64,000 nucleotides of DNA from Microcoleus vaginatus_C (GCA_040004035.1 JAMPLN010000027.1), one strand, 5' to 3'; positions 34,284-43,034 are shown, numbered from the stretch's first letter. Notes: generated by a model not told the origin, from the letters alone. A program made the numbers and translations.

Positions 34284-34360
34284 AGAATTACTGGAAGCGG
34301 GATATCCTACTAAAAGAAGTTTTTATTCCCGATTACCTTTGCCACATTTCCCATTACTAA
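34182..34360 (+). repeat. Tandem duplication at the 3' end of the SLH-like gene
   Basis: A unit starting ATTAAAGAATCACTGGAATC (34182) recurs as ATTAAAGAATTACTGGAAGC (34279), offset 97 bases. The second copy is about 75-80% identical by eye, continues to ~34360 and lies beyond the stop codon. Because 97 is not a multiple of three, it is out of frame with the first. Confidence 0.75.
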
Positions 34361-34364
34361 GATT

Positions 34365-34631
34365 TTAAAACTGAGCCCGAACCGTAAACGAATAATCGCC
34401 ACCAGGTTCAAGCTGATAATCCCATTTTTCCAGAAAACGGTGCAGCGGTTCCTGAATCAATGCCCTACCCTGAGAAGGCTCAAGTATCAGTGTTTTTTCT
34501 GACGTGAAACGCCACTGAAACTGCCACTCAAAATTGCCGGCAGTCACTTCACCCTCAATCGTGCCTTTTTGCCAAGATTGGCCAGTAACCCGGACATATG
34601 CAGTTGTTTCAGGCAAACGTCTCGAACTCAC
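34365..34631 (-). CDS. DUF3146 family protein
   Basis: 88 aa from ATG 34631, which overlaps the pth stop by four bases (ATGA). The segments RLPETTAYVRVTGQSW, GTIEGEVTAGNFEWQFQW and YQLEPGGDYSFTVRAQF are characteristic of this cyanobacteria-specific family. No function is known. The overlap implies translational coupling with peptidyl-tRNA hydrolase. Confidence 0.88.
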   Translation of the reverse strand: MSSRRLPETTAYVRVTGQSWQKGTIEGEVTAGNFEWQFQWRFTSEKTLILEPSQGRALIQEPLHRFLEKWDYQLEPGGDYSFTVRAQF

Positions 34632-35290
34632 CTTTTTGTTTCCGCGTTTGTTTCTGCAATTGTGCGACTATTGTAAAGACTCATGGCTTTTTCTACTCCT
34701 TGGTGCAGACTTAGTTCCACAGCTTCTACAACCAGTTTAAGCACTTTCTCTACTAACTGACTTTCCTCTGAGGAAAATTTTCCTAAAACGAAGGAAATGG
34801 TATCTTTCTCATTTTTAGCAGCATCGTTTTGAGGTTTGCCGATGCCAATCCGCAAGCGGGGAAATTTGTCTGTGCCCAAATGAGAAATTGTCGATTTCAT
34901 GCCGTTGTGTCCGCCGGCAGAACCGGCAAGCCGCATTCTCAATTTCCCGATCGGCAAATCCATATCATCGTATACTATTAATACCGACTCCGCAGGTATT
35001 TTGTACCAATCCGTCGCCGCCCGAATCGCTTGGCCGGAGAGATTCATGTAAGTAAGCGGTTTCAGCAAGCGGATTTTCTGTCCCCGCGGCCGGTTTCCCT
35101 CGCCAAATATGCCTTGAAATTTGCGATTTTCCGACAGCGAAATCTGCCACGATTTAGCCAAGGCATCGACAGCATTAAAGCCTATGTTGTGTCGGGTGCG
35201 ATCGTATTTAGGTTCGGGATTTCCCAACCCAACAATTAGCTGGGGAATCACTAACTCCGCTGGTGTTTCCGACTTCTGAGTGTTGTTCAT
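34628..35290 (-). CDS. pth: Peptidyl-tRNA hydrolase
   Basis: 220 aa from ATG 35290, directly after the tatA stop codon with no spacer. Recycles peptidyl-tRNA. Motifs: VGLGNPEPKYDRTRHNIGFN with the catalytic His in RHNIGF, LKPLTYMNLSG, VYDDMDLPIGKLRMR and GSAGGHNGMKS. The N-terminal ~15 residues and C-terminal ~25 extend slightly beyond the E. coli enzyme. It is part of a tatA-pth-DUF3146 operon. Confidence 0.96.
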   Translation of the reverse strand: MNNTQKSETPAELVIPQLIVGLGNPEPKYDRTRHNIGFNAVDALAKSWQISLSENRKFQGIFGEGNRPRGQKIRLLKPLTYMNLSGQAIRAATDWYKIPAESVLIVYDDMDLPIGKLRMRLAGSAGGHNGMKSTISHLGTDKFPRLRIGIGKPQNDAAKNEKDTISFVLGKFSSEESQLVEKVLKLVVEAVELSLHQGVEKAMSLYNSRTIAETNAETKR

Positions 35291-35551
35291 TTAACTGTCT
35301 GTGCTATCTTCCTTGGGAGTAGCCGCCGCGAGTTTTTCAGTTTCCGGTTTGCTGCTAGTTGCTACTGCTTCTTCTAACTGCTTAGCTTCCCGCGTGAACT
35401 CCGACTCAAAATCCCGCGAAGCATCTTGAAAGCCACGAATTGCCTTCCCCATACTCCGGCCGATTTCAGGTAATTTTTTCGGGCCAAATACCAATAGGGC
35501 GATCGTAAAAATAACGGCCATTTCGGGCAAACCAATGCCAAAAATATTCAT
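35291..35551 (-). CDS. tatA: Twin-arginine translocase subunit TatA/TatE
   Basis: 86 aa from ATG 35551. Short N-terminal membrane helix MAVIFTIALLVFGPKKLPEI with the FGPKKLPE hinge, an amphipathic helix (RSMGKAIRGFQDASRDF) and a polar, acidic tail. Forms the pore ring of the Tat export system in thylakoid and plasma membrane. It is immediately followed by pth. psbH lies 151 bases upstream in the same direction. Confidence 0.93.
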   Translation of the reverse strand: MNIFGIGLPEMAVIFTIALLVFGPKKLPEIGRSMGKAIRGFQDASRDFESEFTREAKQLEEAVATSSKPETEKLAAATPKEDSTDS

Positions 35552-35702
35552 GGTTTTTCTCCAGCAATTTGTTTAGTTACTTTTTGTTTATTTATGGCAA
35601 AAGTAATCGGAAAGGGTAAGGAAAAACGGGAAAACTTAGCTTTTGCCCTTTCTCCTCAACCCTCAGCTTTTACTTTTAGCCTTACTGTTTTGTGATCAAT
35701 TT

Positions 35703-35906
35703 TTAGCGGCCGAGACTCGACCAATCCATATCCACACTCTCCAGAATCAGAGAAGAGTTGTAGATTTGCAAAATAATCAACAAGAACACGAAAAACAGTC
35801 CAATGAACACGCTCATCAACAGCGTGGTTCCCCAGCCGGGGGCTACCTTGCCGTATTCCGAGTTAAGGGGTTTGAGTATATCTCCTAACCAAGTCCGTTG
35901 TGCCAT
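35703..35906 (-). CDS. psbH: Photosystem II protein PsbH
   Basis: 67 aa from ATG 35906. MAQRTWLGDILKPLNSEYGK then the single membrane span (TTLLMSVFIGLFFVFLLII) and LQIYNSSL at the lumenal side: typical PsbH, which binds near CP47 and QB. psbN is transcribed divergently, with 212 bases between the two starts, the usual cyanobacterial arrangement. The tail matches family length. Confidence 0.97.
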   Translation of the reverse strand: MAQRTWLGDILKPLNSEYGKVAPGWGTTLLMSVFIGLFFVFLLIILQIYNSSLILESVDMDWSSLGR

Positions 35907-36118
35907 AAGTCACCTGCAATGAATCTCTACAGAAAAGTTTGACATATTTCTACCGCTAATTGCGATCGCAATTTCTCAGAAATGCTGCCGGGGGACTCGC
36001 AAAACGGGGAGTGGGGGTTGGCTGCCATACCGTACAGCGCCTAAAATCACTAGACTTTGAGACGGATTGTTATTTTTTGTAATATTATAGAGTGGAGCAC
36101 TCATAATCGATCAAAAAT

Positions 36119-36250
36119 ATGGAACCCGCAGCAGTTCTAGGCATTTCACTGGGCGTGTGTCTGGTGGCAATCACCGGATTCTCGATCTACACGGCTTTCG
36201 GTCCCCCTTCTAAGGAATTGAGAGATCCTTTTGAAGAACACGAAGACTAA
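36119..36250 (+). CDS. psbN: PsbN, photosystem II assembly factor
   Basis: 43 aa from ATG 36119 to TAA 36248-36250. MEPAAVLGISLGVCLVAITG then FSIYTAFGPPSKELRDPFEE and HED: a single span followed by the conserved FGPPSKELRDPFEEHED tail. PsbN is needed for PSII repair and assembly rather than being a stable subunit. It is divergent from psbH. Confidence 0.96.
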   Translation: MEPAAVLGISLGVCLVAITGFSIYTAFGPPSKELRDPFEEHED

Positions 36251-36539
36251 AGAAGAAGGAAGTTCGGCAACGGATTTTGTAACGGATGTAACGGATGTCA
36301 GGAAGAAGGAAGAAGGAAGAAGGAAGAAGGAATAGAAAGAAACTATGCCCCATGCCCCATGCCCAATTCCCCATTCCCCTCTCCCTCTCTCCCTGGTAGA
36401 TATTCTTCTAGGGGTGGGAAGGGAGTGATGCTGTGGGGCGATCGCCTGTCGCCTACTCGTCAATGGTATATTTTTCAGAAATACAGTAAATCTCTATTCC
36501 ATTTAAGCTAAAAATTATCAAGTTTCAGGGCAAAGCATA
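36251..36539 (+). other. Low-complexity gap between psbN and aroC
   Basis: Contains AGGAAGAAGGAAGAAGGAAG-type purine repeats (36299-36333) and the tandem GCCCCATGCCCCATGCCC motif (36346-36363), followed by CCCCATTCCCCTCTCCCTC. No gene. The last 60 bases hold the aroC upstream region. Confidence 0.5.
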
Positions 36540-37640
36540 ATGGGCAATACCTTTGGGCATTTATTTCGGATATCGACATTTGGGGAATCTCACGGCGGCG
36601 GTGTGGGAGTAGTAATTGACGGTTGCCCGCCCCTGGTGTCGATCGACGCATCGGAAATTCAAGCCGAACTCGATCGCCGCCGCCCTGGCCAAAGCAAAAT
36701 TACGACACCTCGCAAAGAAGCAGATACCTGCGAAATTCTGTCGGGGGTGTTTGAAGGCAAAACTTTGGGAACGCCGATCGCAATTTTAGTCCGCAATCAA
36801 GACACTCGCCCCCAAGATTACGGCGAAATGGCAACAACTTACCGCCCTTCTCACGCTGACGCTACCTACGATGCCAAGTACGGAATTCGTAACTGGCAAG
36901 GCGGAGGTCGCAGTTCGGCGAGGGAGACAATAGGTAGAGTAGCAGCAGGGGCGATCGCAAAAAAAATTCTCAAACAAGCAGCAGGAGTCGAAATAGTCGG
37001 CTACGTCAAACGCATCAAAGACTTAGAATGTGTCGCCGACCCGGACACTGTTACCTTAGAACAAGTAGAAAGCAACATCGTCCGCTGTCCAGATGCCGAA
37101 TGTGCCGAAAGAATGATTGAACTGATCGAAAAAGTTCGCGACAGTGGAGATTCGATCGGCGGTGTAGTCGAATGCGTCGCCCGCAATGTACCCAAAGGGC
37201 TGGGAATGCCCGTATTCGACAAACTCGAAGCCGACTTGGCCAAAGCCGTCATGTCCTTGCCCGCCAGCAAAGGCTTTGAAATTGGTTCGGGCTTTGCCGG
37301 GACTCTGCTCAAGGGCAGCGAACATAATGATGAATACTATACTGATGATAAGGGTGTAATTCGTACAGTGACGAATCGCTCTGGCGGAATTCAGGGTGGC
37401 ATTGCTAACGGCGAAAATATCATTTTGCGGGCGGCATTCAAGCCGACTGCGACAATTCGCCAGCAGCAGCGCACCGTTACCCGAGAAGGCGAAGAAACGC
37501 TGCTGGCTGCCAAGGGACGGCACGACCCTTGCGTTTTGCCAAGAGCTGTGCCAATGGTGGAAGCGATGGTAGCTTTAGTGTTGTGCGATCATCTGCTGCG
37601 CCATCACGGACAATGTGGAACCTTAAAGCCTGAATTTTAA
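36540..37640 (+). CDS. aroC: Chorismate synthase
   Basis: 366 aa from ATG 36540. Converts EPSP to chorismate with reduced FMN, the end of the shikimate pathway. Signatures: GNTFGHLFRISTFGESHGG, RRRPGQSKITTPRKEAD, GIRNWQGGGRSSARETIGR and GRHDPCVLPRAVPMVEAM. Full family length. The MBL hydrolase gene starts one base after its stop. Confidence 0.97.
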   Translation: MGNTFGHLFRISTFGESHGGGVGVVIDGCPPLVSIDASEIQAELDRRRPGQSKITTPRKEADTCEILSGVFEGKTLGTPIAILVRNQDTRPQDYGEMATTYRPSHADATYDAKYGIRNWQGGGRSSARETIGRVAAGAIAKKILKQAAGVEIVGYVKRIKDLECVADPDTVTLEQVESNIVRCPDAECAERMIELIEKVRDSGDSIGGVVECVARNVPKGLGMPVFDKLEADLAKAVMSLPASKGFEIGSGFAGTLLKGSEHNDEYYTDDKGVIRTVTNRSGGIQGGIANGENIILRAAFKPTATIRQQQRTVTREGEETLLAAKGRHDPCVLPRAVPMVEAMVALVLCDHLLRHHGQCGTLKPEF

Positions 37641-37641
37641 A

Positions 37642-38553
37642 ATGGAAATCAGCTTGTCCTCTGTAGCGGCAACTCCCGTTGATTGCCCTCAACCCTCCGA
37701 ATCAATAAAAGGTATAGATGATTTTGTAGTACAGTTCTGGGGCGTGCGGGGCAGTGTTCCGACACCAGGACAGGAAACTGTTCGCTACGGCGGCAATACT
37801 TCTTGTTTGGAAATGCGAGTCGCTGGCAAACGCTTGATTTTTGACGGCGGAACTGGCTTGCGGATGCTGGGAGACCAGTTGGTGCAAGAAATGCCCGTGC
37901 AAGCTTATATGTTTTTTACTCACTATCACTGGGATCACATTCAAGGTTTCCCGCTGTTCGCCCCAGCTTTCATCCGCGGCAATAGCTTTGATATTTACGG
38001 GGCGACTCCGCCGGATGGAGATTGCATGAAAAGGCACTTCGTCGAACGGGTGCTCCACTCGAATTCGCCGGTGCCGCTGATGGGTTTGCAGGCAGATTTG
38101 AATTTCTACGAACTCAATCACAACCAGACGATGATGCTGGACGATATTGAGATTAGGACGGGTTCTCTGAATCACCCGAATACTGCTATGGGATATCGGG
38201 TGACTTGGCAGGGACGATCTGTTGTTTATTGTTCGGATACTGAACATTTTCCCGATCGCCTAGATGAGAATGTCTACAATTTAGCCCTCGACGCTGATGT
38301 GCTGATTTACGATGCGATGTACACAGACGAGGAATATCACAACCCCAAGTCTCCGAAGGTGGGTTGGGGACACTCGACTTGGCAGGAAGCGGTGAGAATG
38401 GCTAAGGAGGCTAGGGTGAAACGAGTGGTGATTTTTCACCACGATCCGGCTCACACTGACGATTTTCTCGATCGCATCGCCGAAGACGTGCAAATTGCTT
38501 TTCCGAAGGCTGTCATGGCCCGCGAGGGTCTTATTTTGCCGATCGGCTTCTGA
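37642..38553 (+). CDS. MBL-fold metallohydrolase
   Basis: 303 aa from ATG 37642, one base after the aroC stop, so the two are almost certainly cotranscribed. Metal-binding HYHWDHIQG (H94, H96, D98, H99), then GYRVTWQGRSVVYCSDTEH and the C-terminal VVIFHHDPAHTD. The opening WGVRGSVPTPG with a later GGNTSCLE is typical of this MBL subgroup, which often includes phosphodiesterases. The exact substrate is unknown, and a role in aromatic synthesis is only suggested by the spacing. Confidence 0.9.
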   Translation: MEISLSSVAATPVDCPQPSESIKGIDDFVVQFWGVRGSVPTPGQETVRYGGNTSCLEMRVAGKRLIFDGGTGLRMLGDQLVQEMPVQAYMFFTHYHWDHIQGFPLFAPAFIRGNSFDIYGATPPDGDCMKRHFVERVLHSNSPVPLMGLQADLNFYELNHNQTMMLDDIEIRTGSLNHPNTAMGYRVTWQGRSVVYCSDTEHFPDRLDENVYNLALDADVLIYDAMYTDEEYHNPKSPKVGWGHSTWQEAVRMAKEARVKRVVIFHHDPAHTDDFLDRIAEDVQIAFPKAVMAREGLILPIGF

Positions 38554-39115
38554 ACATTCGCCTAGGCGAGCTCGATCGAACCATCAACCGATCGAACCAT
38601 AATTGTTATGTGAATATGTGGATCTGGTCTTGCCCCCCGATCCACAATTTTTTTTAATTTGCAGCAAACTCTTAACTGCATGGTATAATTCTTGCTTGTT
38701 AAGTTTTTAGGCAGATTATTTAAGGTTTTTTTTATTCTTCAACCGCGTCCGCAAGACGCCAAGACGTAAGATAATTGGAGGATTGCCAAGGGTGAAAAGG
38801 AGACAGTTTTGAATGTCAACAAACACGGGGAGGCGAGGATCTCGCACGCCTGAGTGCTAGGCTGATGCCAGTAGACTTCCAGAAGCCTTGTTACAGATTA
38901 ATTATTAAGGACAAAAACTGAAGTTATAGCTCGGATCAAATAAAAGCGCGATCGGTTTTTTCGGATCATGAATATTGACAACTCTCAAAAGCTAATAGCT
39001 TTTAGGTAGAAGCTGAGAAAATTTTCAGCAGTCAATTGGACTAACCAAAAAGAAACGATGGCTCTTGGGTTTGGCAGGAGCTGCGGCAAGCGAATGTTAT
39101 GACTTGACTATCAAA
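38554..39115. other. Long leader/gap before the Wzz-like gene
   Basis: About 560 bases. Features are the possible leader peptide at 38813-38860 with AGGAG upstream, and the hairpin-capable GAGGCGAGGATCTCGCACGC around 38830. Otherwise AT-rich. It is likely the regulatory leader of the downstream gene. Confidence 0.45.
38813..38860 (+). CDS. Possible 15-aa leader peptide
   Basis: ATG at 38813 is preceded by AAAAGGAGACAG (a strong Shine-Dalgarno about 10 bases away) and the frame ends at TAG 38858-38860: MSTNTGRRGSRTPEC. It lies ~255 bases before the Wzz-like gene and overlaps a potential hairpin. It may be an attenuation-type upstream frame or mere coincidence. No homologue is recognised. Confidence 0.3.
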   Translation: MSTNTGRRGSRTPEC

Positions 39116-40111
39116 ATGGGAAATTTACGTTTTAGATCTTCAGCACATCAATACAGATGGATTGCCCTAGGCAGTTTTGCTGTAATTATGGGTATTTCAG
39201 GCGCTCTGGCCTACCGCCTTGCCCCGCCCCCCGGATTCATGGCTCAAGGCACTCTCTCTTCTAATAATCCGCCAGTCAAATTTTCGAGTACAGGCACGAC
39301 AATTCTCAAGCAGGGAGAGCAACTCACCCCAGAGGTTCTGCTGGCAGATAATGTTGTCAAAGCAGTGGCAGATGCAGTTAAGCTGTCGCCCCAGCAAGTG
39401 CGACAAAATGCTAGTGTCAAGATTTCTAAGCCGGAACAACCCCTAGAAATTGTTGTTGGGTATCGCTCGCTCGATCAGGAGCAAGCAATCCAAACGGTGG
39501 ATATGTTGATGAAGGGCATGGTGGAAAAAAGCCGCCTGATTAACAGATATCGGTGGCAATCAGTCAATCAGTCGCTCAACCAACGCTTGGCACAAGTCAC
39601 TCAAGACCTGAAACAAGCTCAGCAAAAACTCGACCAATACGAAAGAGAACGCGCTCGCCTGTTGCAGCAAATGAAGCTTCAGCAAGACTTTTACAACAAA
39701 ACTCAGCTTGCAATGGCGGATACGCAAGCTTCGGAAAAAGAAATGGTTAGCAGTTTGGCCGCCGCTACAGTGCCGCAAATTGTGGCGACGCCCACGAGCG
39801 ATCCGACAGTGCCTCTGATTTTGGGAATTGGCTTGCTGTTGGCGATTTTGGTCAGCCGCGGTTTGATTCCTTCAGTGGCGGATTGGAGGTACAAAGCAGC
39901 TTTTCAGCGAGAAGAGAGCGAAAGGCTCCAAAGTGCTTTGTACCGACTGATCAAAGAAGGTCGCGGCGAAATAACTCTGGTGCGGTTTGCGATGGAAACG
40001 CGGCTGTCGCCGGATGTCGCTCAGCGTTTTTTGAACCAACAAGCTGAAGTTTTTAATGCCAATTGCGAAATAAAAGACGACGGCAGCATTTTGTATCACT
40101 TCCACATTTAA
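39116..40111 (+). CDS. Wzz/GumC-like polysaccharide copolymerase-type membrane protein
   Basis: 331 aa from ATG 39116 (an upstream TTG start at 39065 would add 17 residues without family support). Layout: a membrane span at ~15-33 (WIALGSFAVIMGISGALA), an extracytoplasmic part with a long coiled coil (~145-205, LNQRLAQVTQDLKQAQQKLD), a second span at ~232-250 (LILGIGLLLAILVSRGLI), then a cytoplasmic, winged-helix-like tail (~255-331). Two spans around a coiled coil suggest a Wzz-like chain-length regulator, but the cytoplasmic tail differs from ordinary Wzz, so the family call is tentative. Confidence 0.5.
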   Translation: MGNLRFRSSAHQYRWIALGSFAVIMGISGALAYRLAPPPGFMAQGTLSSNNPPVKFSSTGTTILKQGEQLTPEVLLADNVVKAVADAVKLSPQQVRQNASVKISKPEQPLEIVVGYRSLDQEQAIQTVDMLMKGMVEKSRLINRYRWQSVNQSLNQRLAQVTQDLKQAQQKLDQYERERARLLQQMKLQQDFYNKTQLAMADTQASEKEMVSSLAAATVPQIVATPTSDPTVPLILGIGLLLAILVSRGLIPSVADWRYKAAFQREESERLQSALYRLIKEGRGEITLVRFAMETRLSPDVAQRFLNQQAEVFNANCEIKDDGSILYHFHI

Positions 40112-40760
40112 AAAGCTGCGAGCGATCGCGCTTCACAGAATAATTTAGCTGATCGAGTCATGAGTGATCGATCGGCTTGTTTTTTTCTTAATAGGACTTA
40201 TATCAGGTTCGGTTGATCGACTATCCCCCTCTAGGTAGGCGCGGGTTTACGGGCTCTATAACTTATACTACTACTTACAGATTTTGGTGAACCCGCCGAC
40301 GCGAGCTGGCGTTGCGGTGATTTTACCCGACATGATATTACGCTCAACTCGGTTTCTTAGCTTGTAGGATGCCCCGGAGCTAAAAATTGCTCGATCGACA
40401 TAGGTGTTGACTAACGTAGAACACCCGAAGATTGTGCCAGTTCGTCCCAGACTGGCTAAAAAATATTTTTTTTGTGTTCTGCTTGCTTCTTGCTTAAATA
40501 TATGTACAATCATAAAAAATAAGTAAATGTACGGTTGCTTTTTACCTGAGTTACCGGATCAAGGGGTAGTTTATCCTTAAATATTTCTTAAGGTCTAAGT
40601 CAACTCAGTAGAAATGCTGTAGCATAGAGCAATAACCGATTCAGGGAGGTTATGTAGTTTCACATCAGAAACTCGATCGGGCAAAAGCCTAGAATCAAAC
40701 TCCCCGACTGAAAGCGTACATTTTCATATTGAACTTTTGTAATCACCTAGAGGCTAAACC
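40112..40760. other. Gene-free gap before the 27-aa gene
   Basis: About 650 bases. TGATCGAGTCATGAGTGATC with CGGCTTGTTTTTTTC at ~40150-40187 may terminate the Wzz-like gene. The remainder is AT-rich with no supported gene. The last ~150 bases are the leader of the 27-aa gene. Confidence 0.45.
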
Positions 40761-40844
40761 ATGATTTTTGGAATAATTGGTTCAACTTTCCTAGCTTACT
40801 TTTTGCTAATGTCGGTCGCTAATTACGGCGACACTGGAATGTAG
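40761..40844 (+). CDS. 27-aa single-span membrane peptide
   Basis: ATG 40761 to TAG 40842-40844, with AGAGGC upstream. The product (MIFGIIGSTFLAYFLLMSVA, then NYGDTGM) is one hydrophobic helix with a short polar end, like the tiny subunits of photosystems or cytochrome b6f. It does not match PetL, PetM, PetN, PsaM, PsbM, PsbT or PsbX as I know them. It lies in a long leader-like region ahead of the class II aldolase gene (131 bases). Possibly a real gene of an unnamed tiny membrane protein. Confidence 0.5.
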   Translation: MIFGIIGSTFLAYFLLMSVANYGDTGM

Positions 40845-40974
40845 ATTAGTTAAGGCACTTATGCACCGAGACATAAGGCAGCAGGCAAAAAAAGCTGTTT
40901 GACAACTTCTTGACAACTTCGATTAAGTCTCAGCTTGGGTCATGTCTGTCGTGTGAGATCGGACAAAAAAATGG

Positions 40975-41574
40975 ATGGATGAAGGAGTCGTTAAGTACCG
41001 CTGTGACTGGGAAGAAGCAGACCCTATAGCTGCCCGGAACATAGCAGATTTGATGGAGTGGCGCGATCGGCTCCACGCTTGGGGATTAATTGGCGTCTAC
41101 GAAAATGGCATAGGGTTTGGCAACGTCAGCGTCAGACTCGGAAATTCTTGCCAATTCGTGATTTCGGGAACCCAGACTGCACACTTGAGGAATCTGGGAC
41201 CAGAATCATACTGTACTGTTACCGAATTTAACTTAGAACAAAATTTCCTCGGCTGCCGGGGCCCCGTACAAGCTTCGTCGGAGTCCCTGACTCACGGGGC
41301 CCTGTACCTTCAGAGAGAGGATGTTGGCGGGATAATTCACGTCCATAATCCTAAGCTATGGCAGCAACTGCTGTTTAAAATTCCTACTACTAGAAAAGAA
41401 ATACCTTACGGCACTCCCCAGATGGCCTTAGAAATGTTTAGACTTTTTGAGGAGGAGAATTTGGCCGATCGCAAAATTCTGGCCATGGCCGGTCACGAGG
41501 ACGGCATTATCTGTTTTGGCAGCACCGTGGACGAAGCTGGCAAAGTGCTTTCTGCTGTGACTGGTTACACCTAA
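40975..41574 (+). CDS. Class II aldolase/adducin family protein
   Basis: 199 aa from ATG 40975 (another ATG at 40971 is out of frame). Zinc-site residues of the fuculose-phosphate aldolase fold are visible: GNVSVR, S101-SESLTHG with E103 and H107, IIHVHNPKLW with H122 and H124, and a late His in AMAGHEDG. Cleaves or dehydrates small phosphorylated or related sugars; the substrate is unknown. Related to methylthioribulose and L-fuculose families. Confidence 0.85.
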   Translation: MDEGVVKYRCDWEEADPIAARNIADLMEWRDRLHAWGLIGVYENGIGFGNVSVRLGNSCQFVISGTQTAHLRNLGPESYCTVTEFNLEQNFLGCRGPVQASSESLTHGALYLQREDVGGIIHVHNPKLWQQLLFKIPTTRKEIPYGTPQMALEMFRLFEEENLADRKILAMAGHEDGIICFGSTVDEAGKVLSAVTGYT

Positions 41575-41836
41575 GCTCTTGCACTATTCTCAGAAAAAGC
41601 TAAGACACCTGGTTTATTGACAAAAAACCTAGGACTTTACCTGTCTCTATAGCAAGAAACTAAGGTGATGACGTGGATGCCTGATTTGAGTTAGACTGAG
41701 CTTTACCATTGATATCGGGCCGCTGGCTCGATTTAGCCTAATGGGTTCAAAACTTTTGAAATGCCTCTTGCCTCTGCGGTAAGGGAAAGATATTTTTAAA
41801 TAGAAACACACTATATAACAAAAGCTGAGAGTCATC

Positions 41837-42391
41837 GTGAATCAAACTAAACTTGTAAGCTCCAAAGAATTGCAATCAGAGGTATCTCGTCTCACCGAAG
41901 AGCTGCAAATGCGCGACCAATTGGTGCAGCAGTTGTCTCAAGAACTTTTCAGGCTGGTGAAGGGCAATTCTAATTTTGTGCCGGCGCCGGAAGTTTCCGA
42001 TCGCCACCAAGCTCAAATGCAGGCAATGCGGGAACAACTCCAAGCTGTTGAAGAACAGGTGAGTTTTTATCAGGAACAAATCGCGGAGCGGGATGCTGAG
42101 GTTTACCAACTGCGGCAGTCGGTGCAAGAATTGACGGATCGCTCTCGGATGCTGGAACAGGTGGTTCAGGAATTGCCGGGGGTTTACCGCCAGAAGTTTG
42201 CCGAACGGATAGAGCCAATTAAGGAAAAATTGGATCAACTGCAAAAGGAAAACCGCCAGTTGCACACGGAGTTGCAAAGCGTAACTTACCGTCTCGCTGT
42301 GCGGAGCCGCAAGGCTAAGGGCCTGGATCTGCCGAGCGTCGATGAAACGGACGATCGAGGAATTCAAATGCCGAGCTTTGGCAATGTCTAA
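41837..42391 (+). CDS. Coiled-coil protein, function unknown
   Basis: 184 aa from GTG 41837. Almost the whole length is alpha-helical with heptad repeats (SEVSRLTEELQMRDQLVQQL, EQVSFYQEQIAERDAEVYQL, IKEKLDQLQKENRQLHTEL). No catalytic motif. It ends in a short basic tail and overlaps the next gene: the ATG at 42387 lies across its stop (ATGTCTAA), so the two are translationally coupled and probably act together. Confidence 0.7.
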   Translation: MNQTKLVSSKELQSEVSRLTEELQMRDQLVQQLSQELFRLVKGNSNFVPAPEVSDRHQAQMQAMREQLQAVEEQVSFYQEQIAERDAEVYQLRQSVQELTDRSRMLEQVVQELPGVYRQKFAERIEPIKEKLDQLQKENRQLHTELQSVTYRLAVRSRKAKGLDLPSVDETDDRGIQMPSFGNV

Positions 42392-43034
42392 GGTTTTGAT
42401 TGTGGCGGGTGGTGAGAATGATCCGGCCCCAAGTCTCAAGGCGGCGATCGCTCAATCTCATCCTTTAACTGAAGTCAATATCTGTGCGGTTTCTGAACTC
42501 AATTCTGGCGCGATCGCTCCGGATGGGGCGATCGTTTGTCCTTTGACGCTGGATGTACCAGAAAATCTGGTTTTTCCGGCTCAAGATGTATTTCGATTTT
42601 GTGGCAATGTTTCGGCGGCGCGCGATCGAGTGTCCCAGGAGTTGCTTTTTCCCGTCGGCGATGGCAATTTTTGGCTGCCTGTGGTGTTGACTGCAAAGGG
42701 GCCACTGTATGCTGAGGTGATCGGTGGGGAACCTGACAAGCAGTCTGGCGAGTTGAGTTACTCTCAACCGGTGCATTTGTCGGATGTTTGGCGGCAGCAG
42801 TTATATGAGTTGGCTTACCGCTTGCTGAATCTTTTAAATGCGCCGCCGGCGACTTATTTGATGCAGTTCGGGTTTGTAGAGGAAAGGATTTGTTTTGATC
42901 GACTTTGGCCTTTTCCGGCTGCACCTGCGATCGCTTCTGTCGGCGTTCAAGTGCCGGATTTATTTGTTTGTCATTGGTATTGCTTGACAAATAAACCTAT
43001 TTATGATATACAAATTAGCTTTACGCTTGCTTGA
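42387..43034 (+). CDS. Conserved protein of unknown function, coupled to the coiled-coil gene
   Basis: 215 aa from ATG 42387 (MSKVLIVAGGENDPAP), overlapping the preceding stop. The N-terminal KVLIVAGG resembles a nucleotide-binding-type beta-alpha opening, and the centre has LLFPVGDGNFWLPVVLTAKG and EVIGGEPDKQSGEL. I do not recognise the family; a small ATP-grasp-like or enzyme-scaffold role is a guess. An upstream in-frame start at 42342 is disfavoured because it would overlap more of the previous gene. It converges with the STAS gene. Confidence 0.65.
   Translation, partial: SKVLIVAGGENDPAPSLKAAIAQSHPLTEVNICAVSELNSGAIAPDGAIVCPLTLDVPENLVFPAQDVFRFCGNVSAARDRVSQELLFPVGDGNFWLPVVLTAKGPLYAEVIGGEPDKQSGELSYSQPVHLSDVWRQQLYELAYRLLNLLNAPPATYLMQFGFVEERICFDRLWPFPAAPAIASVGVQVPDLFVCHWYCLTNKPIYDIQISFTLA

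Noticed and set aside
36299..36363. Purine-rich and CCCCATG tandem repeats as a possible CRISPR array
   Set aside because: Units are short, adjacent and without unique spacers; no cas genes anywhere in the window.
40271..40513. 80-codon minus-strand frame before the 27-aa gene
   Set aside because: Composition is shadow-like and there is no ribosome binding site or recognised domain.
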